From Cryomorphaceae bacterium (GTDB lineage Bacteria; Bacteroidota; Bacteroidia; Flavobacteriales; Schleiferiaceae), in the NCBI GenBank assembly GCA_007116495.1, contig SKIJ01000015.1, forward strand, positions 1 to 64,000: a DNA stretch of 64,000 bases, written 5' to 3'. Both the position numbers and the translations under genes were made by a program. The stretch's first letter is position 1. Every line of letters starts with the position of its first letter. Positions 56,649-64,000 of the stretch are shown here, piece after piece. Below the pieces are notes generated by a model, which saw nothing but the letters and a program-made list of their open reading frames with translations, did not search any database and was not told the origin of the DNA.

Positions 56649-57413
56649 ATGTTTAGACACTTAATAATTGCCATCGCATTCGTTTTTTGCGCCCACTCAT
56701 CTTACGGTTGGGGAGCAACCGGCCATCGAGTTACCGGCGAAATCGCGGAACAGCACCTGACGAAAAAAGCGCGTAAACAGTTGCGTAAAATTCTTGATGG
56801 TGAAGGATTGGCTTTGGTTTCAACCTGGATGGACGAAATTAAATCAGCACCGGGAACGCGGCATCTCAATCCCTGGCATTACGTGAGTATTCCCGACACT
56901 GCCACCTACGAAAGCAGCGAAAAAAATCCCGATGGCGATGTCATTTGGGCCATAGAAACCATTACCGACAGTATTAAAAACAACGATCTTTCTGCAGAGG
57001 TTGAACGCGACTTGGTTCGCATGCTCATTCACTTAGTAGGAGACATCCACCAACCACTTCACGTAGGGCGCGCAGAAGACAAAGGCGGAAACAGCATTCG
57101 AATAAAGTGGTTTGGAAACCCCAGCAATCTTCACCGCGTTTGGGACAGTGATATGATTGACGGATATAAAATGAGTTATACCGAATTTGCGCGCAATTTA
57201 CCCACCCCATCGCGCGCTCAAATAAAAGAGTGGCAGGCGAGTGGCCCAAGAGATTGGGCCGTCGAGTCCATGTCGTATCGCGAAGGCATTTACAATTACC
57301 CTAACGAAAGACTCGGTTATCGCTACCAGTACAATCATTTTGACACCGTAAAAGAACGCTTGTTACAGGCAGGGATTCGCATCGCAGGATTGCTTAACGA
57401 AATTTACGGTTAG
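56649..57413 (+). CDS. S1/P1-type zinc nuclease
   Basis: A 254-residue secreted nuclease. After a signal peptide (HLIIAIAFVFCAHSSYG) the mature protein begins WGATGHRVTGEIAEQHL, the conserved Trp and His of the three-zinc site. HYVSIPD, the HLVGDIHQPLHVGRAEDKGGNSI segment and HRVWDSDMI supply the other ligands. It cleaves single-stranded nucleic acid and removes 3'-phosphates, probably for nutrient phosphate in the periplasm or outside. A terminator-like structure sits just before the start, and SRP RNA follows. Confidence 0.92.
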   Translation: MFRHLIIAIAFVFCAHSSYGWGATGHRVTGEIAEQHLTKKARKQLRKILDGEGLALVSTWMDEIKSAPGTRHLNPWHYVSIPDTATYESSEKNPDGDVIWAIETITDSIKNNDLSAEVERDLVRMLIHLVGDIHQPLHVGRAEDKGGNSIRIKWFGNPSNLHRVWDSDMIDGYKMSYTEFARNLPTPSRAQIKEWQASGPRDWAVESMSYREGIYNYPNERLGYRYQYNHFDTVKERLLQAGIRIAGLLNEIYG

Positions 57414-57438
57414 CCTTCGTGGTTTCATCCTTTTACTT

Positions 57439-57446
57439 TACTTTTG
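57439..57446 (+). promoter_or_regulatory. TAnnTTTG -7 element (SRP RNA)
   Basis: TACTTTTG, an exact match, ending 6 nt before the start of the SRP RNA stem. Confidence 0.65.
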
Positions 57447-57452
57447 CCGACC

Positions 57453-57557
57453 GGGACAAGTCCCATACAACCAGCTCCTGGTGAACCCCCCCAGATCCGG
57501 AAGGAAGCAAGGGTATCCGGTCGTAGCGGTGTGATATGGGTCGCTTGTCCCTTTTTT
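57453..57557 (+). ncRNA. ffs: signal recognition particle RNA, small bacterial type (4.5S)
   Basis: Terminal arms GGGACAAG (57453-57460) and CTTGTCCC (57544-57551) pair, and CCAGCTCCTGGTGAA is near the 5' part. The apical domain with GGAAGGAAGCA is the conserved Ffh-binding site. A T-run follows at 57552-57557. A -7 element lies just upstream. It guides membrane proteins to the translocon with Ffh. The mature ends are estimated from the stem. Confidence 0.93.
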
Positions 57558-57575
57558 ATTTCCCTAGGTGAGGGC

Positions 57576-57583
57576 TACCTTTG
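57576..57583 (+). promoter_or_regulatory. TAnnTTTG -7 element (prmA)
   Basis: TACCTTTG, an exact match, 19 nt before the prmA ATG at 57603 and after the SRP RNA terminator. Confidence 0.6.
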
Positions 57584-57602
57584 TGGGAAATTATTTCGCA
57601 CT

Positions 57603-58445
57603 ATGGATTACACCGCCCTCTATATTCGCAACACTCGGCCAGATACTTGGAATGATATTATTGTTGCGTTACTCAGTGACCAACCATTTGAAAGCTTTGA
57701 GGAAATTGAAAACGGTATTGCTGCTTACATACCGGCAGACCAATTTGACGAATCCATGCTTGAACCCGTTCGCGAATTGCCTTCTTTTGCAAATATTGAG
57801 ATTGAACAAAAAAATATACCACGCGAAAATTGGAATGCTGTATGGGAAAATGCATTTGACCCTGTCATTATTGACAAGCTATGTTGCATATACGCCCCTT
57901 TTCACGATGTCCCCGACACTAATTCGTTTCAATACACCATGTGTATTATGCCCCGCATGGCATTTGGAACCGGTCATCACGCCACCACACGCCAAATGAT
58001 TGCTGCCATGGAAGAAGCTGTGGATTTTATCAATAGAGATGTACTCGACATGGGCTGCGGAACAGGTGTTTTGGGTTTATTTGCGCGCATGAAAGGTGCA
58101 AAAAATATTCACGCCATCGATGTAGACGAATGGGCAGTGGAAAATACCATTAAAAACTTTCGTACAAACAACCAAAAAGAACCGGAATATGCCGTTTGTG
58201 GTAACCGGAACAGCATCCCTAAAAACGCGAATTACGGCATCATCCTTGCCAACATAAATCGAAATGTTCTCATTGAAGACATCCCAACGTATGCAAGCCA
58301 TCTTAATACGGGAGGCGACCTTCTCCTAAGCGGATTTTATCCCGATGACATTCTGCACCTCGAACCGGTATGGTCTTCGGTCGGACTGACAAAACATCAA
58401 CAATGGGAATTTAACAATTGGGTTGTTCTTCACCTAAAAAAGTAA
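57603..58445 (+). CDS. prmA: ribosomal protein L11 methyltransferase
   Basis: A 280-residue SAM-dependent protein methyltransferase that modifies L11. The ATG at 57603 (MDYTALYIRN) is used; the frame is open further upstream but overlaps the SRP RNA and its promoter. ENWNAVWENAFDPVII and MPRMAFGTGHHATTRQMI precede the SAM motif LDMGCGTGVLGLFARMKG near residue 140, and NIHAIDVDEWAVENTIKNF and ILANINRNVL follow, as in PrmA. It has its own -7 element. A 1467-residue protein gene starts 12 nt later. Confidence 0.94.
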   Translation: MDYTALYIRNTRPDTWNDIIVALLSDQPFESFEEIENGIAAYIPADQFDESMLEPVRELPSFANIEIEQKNIPRENWNAVWENAFDPVIIDKLCCIYAPFHDVPDTNSFQYTMCIMPRMAFGTGHHATTRQMIAAMEEAVDFINRDVLDMGCGTGVLGLFARMKGAKNIHAIDVDEWAVENTIKNFRTNNQKEPEYAVCGNRNSIPKNANYGIILANINRNVLIEDIPTYASHLNTGGDLLLSGFYPDDILHLEPVWSSVGLTKHQQWEFNNWVVLHLKK

Positions 58446-58457
58446 CTAAAACACGAG

Positions 58458-61400
58458 ATGCGCTACCTCATACTTTCCTATCTTTTCATCGCCAATGCAG
58501 CCCTATTTGCCCAAAAAGTAAAGCGATTCGACAACGACCCTGAAACCTATCTCAGCCAAGTAACAAAACTCATTCGCGATGACAATCGCGAGGGCACCAA
58601 CGCACTTATGGAAGCGTTTAGCGATATTTGGCATACCGACTTAACGGCCGATCAGCAAGACATTGTATTCACAACATCCAATCACTTCATTAAAAAACGC
58701 GTGGTCGATTTTGAAAGTTGGAAATACTACTTTTATTGTTTGATGCACTTGATTTACCAAGAAGAGGAAGACATGGTTCTCGACTGGATGAACTACATGG
58801 AATCCTACGTGCGTAAATCTCCGAGTCGAATGACACGAGACCAGCTTGCTACCTTCTACAACATTTTCTACGAGGAAACACTCTTTAGCGACAATATGAT
58901 TACGTGGAAATACTTTGGCGGATACGAAATGACATTCGACGAGGAACCACTGTTTGAATTTACTGAAGTTGATATCTATGCCACCTTAAAAAAAGACTCC
59001 ACGTACATTGAAAACACCAACGGAACGTATAAACCCTCCGAGTTTAAGTGGATGGGCAGCAAGGGCGAAATATACTGGGAACGCACCGGACTGAGTAGAG
59101 ACAGTGCCCGAGCAGAATTTTCAAGCTATACCCTCTTTGCCAACAAGTCAAATTTTGAGGCCGACAGTGTAACCCTGTACACCGATGTTTACCCCATAGA
59201 GCCAATAATGGGCCGTTTAGAAGAGCGTCTTACCGCGCGCAGCGATCCGCAATCAGCAACATTTCCAAGGTTTATCTCTTACCGCAACGATATTTCCATC
59301 AAAGGCATCGCGGAAAACGTTGACTTCCAAGGTGGACTTACCGTGATTGGGAGAAGAATCTACGGCTCCGGAACCGACTCAAGCAGCGCATATTTCGTTT
59401 TCTACTATGAAGGCGAGCCGAAAGTAATTACCCGCGGAGAGCGGTTTGCTTTAAAAGAAGACATTTTTACCTCTGATAAAATTGAACTTACCATCTACCT
59501 CGACAATGATTCCATCTACCACCCTAAAGTGTACATGCGACTGATTCCTGACAACAAAACCGTAACGTTTATTCGTCAGGACAAAGGGTTAAGCAAGTCG
59601 AAATTCACCAACACCTACCACAAAGTAAACATGGCCTTTGAGTCGCTGAATTGGAAAATGGACGAGCCCAAAATGTCTATCTCAAACACCAACATCGGAA
59701 CCGAAACCCCCGTAGTTATTGAAAGTGACTTCTATTTTAGACAGGAGCGCTTTGAGCGGTTGCGGGGATTTTCAGACCGCAGTCCTCTATACGATGTAAG
59801 ATCGCTGATGTACGCGCAAAATAAAAGCACCTTTACCATGAAAGAACTCGCGCGAGAATTGCGATTCGATGAACGCAGTGCTCGCATATTTGCCATGAGT
59901 TTAGCGGTTGAAGGGTTTGGAACATTTGATATGATAAACGATGCGGTTACGTTTAGCGAACGCGTCGTAGAATACATCAATTATTATGAAGAGCAAACGG
60001 ACTACGATGTAATCGCCTTCGTTTCGCAAATCGAAGGAGCGCCAAACGCTATGTTGAGCCTTCTCGATAACGACCTCACCATACAAGGGGTTCGGGCCAT
60101 TGCATTGAGTGACTCGCAGCAGGTTCGTTTATTCCCCTACGAACAAAAAATTGTGATGCACAAAGATTTAAACTTTGACTTCAACGGCGCCATCGTTGCC
60201 GGGCGGTTTGCTTTTTGGGGGCACAACTTCTCCTTTCTCTACGACCAATTTAGACTTAACATGACCGACATTGACTCGATGCGTTTTAAAGTGGAGAGCT
60301 TTCAAGCCGGAGTGGACGGAGAAAAGCGATTAGTCGACGTACAAAATGTACTTCAAAATTTAACTGGAGATATCCTAATCGACGAACCCAACAATAAATC
60401 GGGTAAAGACATGCACCCCGAATACCCCATATTTCGTTCGGCAAGAGAAAGTTACGTTTACTTTGACAACGAAAAAATATTTGACGGAGTATACGATCGT
60501 AAGGAGTTTTACATCGAATTGGAACCATTTGAAATCGACAGCTTAGATAACGCACTCACCGAAAGCATTGAATTTGCAGGTGTTTTTGTTAGTGCAGGTA
60601 TTTTTCCCGACATAGAAGAACCGGTTAAAGTACAACGCGATTACTCACTGGGCTTTGTTCGCGAAACACCGAGCAATGGCTACCCTGCATACGGAGGAAA
60701 AGGGCGTTTCACCAATACCATTAGCCTGAGCAACAAAGGTCTAAAAGGCGATGGTCAGATCGACTACCTTACGTCCACTGCGTATTCGGATGAGTTTTTC
60801 TTTTTCCCGGATTCCACCAATGGACTCGCAAGCAGTTTTGAAATCGAAGAACAAACAGCAGGTACGCAGTATCCTCACGTGACCAATACAAAAACTGATA
60901 TTCATTGGGAGCCGTATAATGACAAACTCTACGCGCACAATACAGACAAAGCGTTTGAAATGTACGATGACATAGGCATGACGGCCAATGGAGAATTGGT
61001 TTACGGCCCCGATGCTTTAAGGGGGAATGCCCTATTGGCATATCTCGATGCTGAAAGTGAATCGGAAAACTTTTTATTCCAAAATAGAGAGTTCTCAGCC
61101 GACACCATGTCGTTCCGAGTGCGGCGCGACAAGCACACACCTTGGGCATTCTCCATGCAGAACGCTCGTGGTGACGTCAATTTTGATCGCGACCGCGGAC
61201 TATTTACACTGAACGACCCAGCTAATTACTTCAATTTTGAGATCCACGAGTACATAAGTTACATGGATCACGCACGATGGGACATTACCCCTAAGACCAT
61301 TGAAGTAAAGAAACGCGGAGAAGCACCATCTTCGCGAATGGTGTCGACGCAAAGAGATCAAGATTCGCTTCAGTACGTCGCCGGATCTGCCAAATTCTCC

Positions 61401-62861
61401 CTCATTGAAGAGGAACTGGAAGTGCTTGAAGCCAATGAGATCGACGTTGCAGACGCAACCATCTACCCCGATACCGGCTACGTCGTCATTGACCCCGGAG
61501 CCAAAATGCGTCGACTGGAAAACAGTCGTGTTGTGGCAAATCGAACCGACCGTTTTCATGAATTTTTAGAATCAAGCATACAAATCAGTTCGCGAAAGAA
61601 ATACGACGGAACCGGCTATTACGAGTACATCGACGAAGATGACGTGGGCTGGCCGGTCTTCTTTAAAGAAATCCGTGTGCATCGAGATGGTTTCAGTATT
61701 GCCCGTGCAGAGATAGAAGAAGAAGATCACTTTTACCTGAGCCCCTTCTTTGGCTTTTACGGACATGCACGCATGGAGGCTGGACGTAAGTTTTTAGAAT
61801 TTGACGGACATACACTCATTCAACACGAATGCGAAAATATCCTTACCGATTGGTTTGCATTCAAGTCAGTCATCGACCCCTTGAACATCGTGATTGACTT
61901 ACCAACACCACGCGAAGACGGTAGAATGCCCATTAACAATGGCATTTACATCTCCAGCGACTCGGTGTCTGGCTATTCGGCTTTCCTCACTCCGGAAAGC
62001 CCTAATGCGGCATACGATGTACTTACAGCACATGGAAAACTGTACTACGACCACGCCTTAACCAGTTACATTGTTGCGTCGGAGGAACGCATAGCAGATC
62101 CGAATGCAAAGGGGAACTACCTCGCGCTCAACAACCGTGATTGCTATACGTCCGGAAATGGTGTTCTCAGTTTTGGCGACCGTTTGGGTCAAGTAAAAAT
62201 CGAAGGCATTGGTTACGTTGAACACCTTATGGAAGACGATATCATTGCGCTCGACATGCAGCTTGCATTAGATTTCTTCTTTAACGATGATATCTTAAAA
62301 TCCATTACCGAAGAGCTTCTTTCACGTAACGAGCTTCAGGGCGTCAACCTCCAAAGAGACGCCTACAAAACAGTCATCAACCAGTTGCTCGATGGCAAAA
62401 CAAAAGAGAAGTACGTAGACGAACTGGAAATGTACGGTTCGGTAGACAAGCTCCCCAAAGAGTTGATCAACACCCTCACCTTTAACGATATAGAGTTGGA
62501 GTGGGTACCCGAAGCGAATGCCTTTTTATCGGTTGGAGAACTGGGAATAGGCAGCATAGCAAAAGAGCCGATTAACCGTAAGGTAGACGGTGTATTGGAA
62601 ATTGCGAGAAAGCGTCGCGGTGATGAAATCAGACTGTACATTGAACTCGACAATCGCACATTCTACTTCTTTGAATACCGTCGAAACCTGATGTCGTTTT
62701 ACTCCTCAGACGATGAATTGATGGCAATCATTCGCGAAACAAAGCCCGATAGTCGGAAGAAATCCGGTGGTAAAGGTCAACAACCATACACCTATACCAT
62801 AAGCACCCGTGGCAAGATGAATCGCTTTCTCAACCGACTGGAGGATTTGGAAGAAGAATAA
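58458..62861 (+). CDS. very large exported protein of unknown function
   Basis: A 1467-residue protein with a signal peptide (RYLILSYLFIANAALFAQ) and no other clear membrane helix. Residues about 20-200 are mostly helical and charged. From about 200 on it is beta-rich, with repeated segments ending in aromatic and acidic pairs (KGIAENVDFQGGLTVIGRRI, FDFNGAIVAGRFAFWGHNF, GLKGDGQIDYLTSTAY). Short strands of this kind recall OstA/LptA- or AsmA-like folds, but I cannot assign a family. There is no T9SS sorting domain. The end is charged (RFLNRLEDLEEE). It lies 12 nt after prmA and ends at a bidirectional terminator. Confidence 0.85.
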   Translation: MRYLILSYLFIANAALFAQKVKRFDNDPETYLSQVTKLIRDDNREGTNALMEAFSDIWHTDLTADQQDIVFTTSNHFIKKRVVDFESWKYYFYCLMHLIYQEEEDMVLDWMNYMESYVRKSPSRMTRDQLATFYNIFYEETLFSDNMITWKYFGGYEMTFDEEPLFEFTEVDIYATLKKDSTYIENTNGTYKPSEFKWMGSKGEIYWERTGLSRDSARAEFSSYTLFANKSNFEADSVTLYTDVYPIEPIMGRLEERLTARSDPQSATFPRFISYRNDISIKGIAENVDFQGGLTVIGRRIYGSGTDSSSAYFVFYYEGEPKVITRGERFALKEDIFTSDKIELTIYLDNDSIYHPKVYMRLIPDNKTVTFIRQDKGLSKSKFTNTYHKVNMAFESLNWKMDEPKMSISNTNIGTETPVVIESDFYFRQERFERLRGFSDRSPLYDVRSLMYAQNKSTFTMKELARELRFDERSARIFAMSLAVEGFGTFDMINDAVTFSERVVEYINYYEEQTDYDVIAFVSQIEGAPNAMLSLLDNDLTIQGVRAIALSDSQQVRLFPYEQKIVMHKDLNFDFNGAIVAGRFAFWGHNFSFLYDQFRLNMTDIDSMRFKVESFQAGVDGEKRLVDVQNVLQNLTGDILIDEPNNKSGKDMHPEYPIFRSARESYVYFDNEKIFDGVYDRKEFYIELEPFEIDSLDNALTESIEFAGVFVSAGIFPDIEEPVKVQRDYSLGFVRETPSNGYPAYGGKGRFTNTISLSNKGLKGDGQIDYLTSTAYSDEFFFFPDSTNGLASSFEIEEQTAGTQYPHVTNTKTDIHWEPYNDKLYAHNTDKAFEMYDDIGMTANGELVYGPDALRGNALLAYLDAESESENFLFQNREFSADTMSFRVRRDKHTPWAFSMQNARGDVNFDRDRGLFTLNDPANYFNFEIHEYISYMDHARWDITPKTIEVKKRGEAPSSRMVSTQRDQDSLQYVAGSAKFSLIEEELEVLEANEIDVADATIYPDTGYVVIDPGAKMRRLENSRVVANRTDRFHEFLESSIQISSRKKYDGTGYYEYIDEDDVGWPVFFKEIRVHRDGFSIARAEIEEEDHFYLSPFFGFYGHARMEAGRKFLEFDGHTLIQHECENILTDWFAFKSVIDPLNIVIDLPTPREDGRMPINNGIYISSDSVSGYSAFLTPESPNAAYDVLTAHGKLYYDHALTSYIVASEERIADPNAKGNYLALNNRDCYTSGNGVLSFGDRLGQVKIEGIGYVEHLMEDDIIALDMQLALDFFFNDDILKSITEELLSRNELQGVNLQRDAYKTVINQLLDGKTKEKYVDELEMYGSVDKLPKELINTLTFNDIELEWVPEANAFLSVGELGIGSIAKEPINRKVDGVLEIARKRRGDEIRLYIELDNRTFYFFEYRRNLMSFYSSDDELMAIIRETKPDSRKKSGGKGQQPYTYTISTRGKMNRFLNRLEDLEEE

Positions 62862-62864
62862 CCC

Positions 62865-62904
62865 TCAATAAAAAAAACCGCCTCGGGCGGTTTTTTTTTA
62901 TTGA
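62865..62904. terminator. bidirectional intrinsic terminator
   Basis: TCAAT, eight A and CCGCC pair with GGCGG, nine T and ATTGA around a TCG loop. It serves the large protein gene and, from the other side, glutamate dehydrogenase. Confidence 0.9.
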
Positions 62905-63044
62905 AATAACATTGTTAAAGTGCATCTTTACATTGGAATGGCTGATTAATAAACGTTGCTGAGCAATGCTGCTGGGTTAAGTCTTGCACTAACCCTAAGC
63001 AGTTACCAGACATTATAGACAGCCAATACAAACATCCAAAAATG

Positions 63045-64000
63045 TTATACAGCACCTTGATCTATCATAGCATCAGCCACCTTAATAAATCCGGCAACAT
63101 TAGCACCACGAACGTAATCGATGTAACCATCCTCACGTTTTCCATATTCCACGCAAATGGCGTGTATATCTTTCATGATGGTTTGTAAACGTTCATCAAC
63201 TTGTTCGCGCGTCCAATTGTAGCGCAGTGAGTTTTGCGACATTTCCAAACCACTGGTTGCTACACCACCTGCATTACTTGCCTTACCGGGACTAAACGAC
63301 ACTTTTGCTTTTTGAAATGCGCGAACAGCTCCTGGCGTACACGGCATATTTGCACCTTCGCCAATAGCAATAACTCCGTTTGCAATTAACCGTTCGGCAT
63401 CTTGGTCTTTAAGTTCATTCTGCGTTGCACACGGAAGAGCGATATCAACGGCAATATCCCATGGTGTTTTTCCTTCGTGAAATTCACAACCGTACTTGTC
63501 GGCGTATTCTTTGATGCGTCCGCGTTTTACGTTTTTAAGCTCTTTCAAAAACGCCAATTTTTCGGTTGATATTCCTTCTGCGTCGTAAATATAACCCGAA
63601 GAATCACTGGCTGTTACGGGAATAGCACCGTATTCAAGCGCTTTTTCAATGCCGTATTGCGCTACATTTCCTGAACCTGAAACAGCGATGCGTTTACCTT
63701 TGAGTTCCTCTCCGCGTTCACGAAGCATTTCTACAACAAAATAAACAACCCCATATCCGGTTGCCTCAGGGCGGATCAAAGATCCTCCCCAATTGAGACC
63801 CTTTCCGGTAAGTACTCCGGTAAACTCGTCGCGAATACGCTTGTATTGACCAAACATATATCCGATTTCACGGGCACCAACACCAATGTCTCCTGCCGGT
63901 ACGTCGGTATTCGCCCCGATGTATTTAGATAGTTCCGTCATGAAGCTTTGACAAAAACGCATTACTTCATTATCGCTTTTTCCTTTGGGGTCGAAATCAG
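63045..64000 (-). CDS. gdhA: NADP-type glutamate dehydrogenase, 5' end outside window
   Basis: About 318 C-terminal residues of a hexameric glutamate dehydrogenase. The reading frame continues through 64000 (DFDPKGKSDNEVMRFCQSF), so the N-terminus lies beyond the edge and the Met at 63962 is internal. Visible parts are TDVPAGDIGVGAREIGYMFGQYK, the TGKGLNWGGSLIRPEATGYGVVYF segment, the NADP-binding IAVSGSGNVAQYGIEKAL, and NAGGVATSGLEMSQNS near the C-terminus. It interconverts glutamate and 2-oxoglutarate with ammonium assimilation. It ends 140 nt from the bidirectional terminator. Confidence 0.96.
   Translation of the reverse strand, partial: DFDPKGKSDNEVMRFCQSFMTELSKYIGANTDVPAGDIGVGAREIGYMFGQYKRIRDEFTGVLTGKGLNWGGSLIRPEATGYGVVYFVVEMLRERGEELKGKRIAVSGSGNVAQYGIEKALEYGAIPVTASDSSGYIYDAEGISTEKLAFLKELKNVKRGRIKEYADKYGCEFHEGKTPWDIAVDIALPCATQNELKDQDAERLIANGVIAIGEGANMPCTPGAVRAFQKAKVSFSPGKASNAGGVATSGLEMSQNSLRYNWTREQVDERLQTIMKDIHAICVEYGKREDGYIDYVRGANVAGFIKVADAMIDQGAV

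Noticed and set aside
57444-57602. Upstream extension of the prmA reading frame by 53 residues
   Set aside because: It runs through the SRP RNA, its terminator and the prmA promoter element; the ATG at 57603 matches the family N-terminus.
63045-63962. Glutamate dehydrogenase as a short or truncated gene starting at 63962
   Set aside because: The reading frame continues with family sequence to the window end, so it is cut by the window and not broken.

Overview
The window looks like chromosomal core DNA of a Bacteroidota member, most likely Flavobacteriales or a close relative. Several independent signs agree. There is a Por/type IX secretion (T9SS type A) C-terminal sorting domain. A BamA/TamA-like protein carries a lipobox (TamL type). 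DUF2490, DUF6438 and DUF4168 proteins are present, as is a heme-copper oxidase cluster with two subunit III genes. More than twenty intergenic matches to the Bacteroidota -7 promoter element TAnnTTTG lie upstream of genes, and strong Shine-Dalgarno sequences are absent. I see no tRNA, rRNA, insertion sequence, prophage or CRISPR array.

Layout, left to right. 0.2-6.7 kb: sulfate permease plus DUF2490 barrel, a Cys-rich lipoprotein with a membrane thioredoxin-like protein, and a Wzz/O-antigen-ligase pair. 6.7-15 kb: amidohydrolase lipoprotein, LOG protein, O-methyltransferase, dCMP deaminase with an S41 protease, a DUF4168 lipoprotein, and Kdo transferase with an outer-membrane protein. 15-19.7 kb: a T9SS-sorted protein, then a tightly overlapping three-gene operon of ECF sigma factor, a protein with an inner-membrane helix, a long acidic linker and a C-terminal outer-membrane barrel, and a PKD lipoprotein. 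19.8-28 kb: RNase R, TamL, methylmalonyl-CoA mutase and RlmD, all on the minus strand. 28-34.3 kb: pyrG, yidC, a DUF6438 lipoprotein, cystathionine gamma-synthase and a TrkA-type protein. 34.4-43.3 kb: groEL/groES, malic enzyme, hflX, two membrane proteins, nadD, gmk and yicC. 43.3-49 kb: cytochrome oxidase assembly and subunit operon with heme O synthase and sulfide:quinone oxidoreductase. 49-57.4 kb: plsC, trpS, an AsmA-like protein, an RRM protein, korB, a DEAD-box helicase and an S1/P1 nuclease. 57.4-64 kb: SRP RNA, prmA, a 1467-residue exported protein of unknown function, and glutamate dehydrogenase cut by the window edge.

The most interesting element is the sigma-factor operon at 16591-19698. 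Its second product is built to span the whole envelope: cytoplasmic N-terminus, one inner-membrane helix, about 230 residues of acidic linker, and an 8-strand-sized barrel. This is the layout of the dual membrane-spanning anti-sigma factors known from Bacteroides, here with a PKD lipoprotein as a possible third component. Other points worth a look are a terminator-like hairpin with an interleaved second stem just before the S1/P1 nuclease start codon, a bulged 13-bp hairpin in the pyrG leader, three genes whose start codon falls where the TAnnTTTG promoter predicts the transcription start, and the large unknown exported protein.
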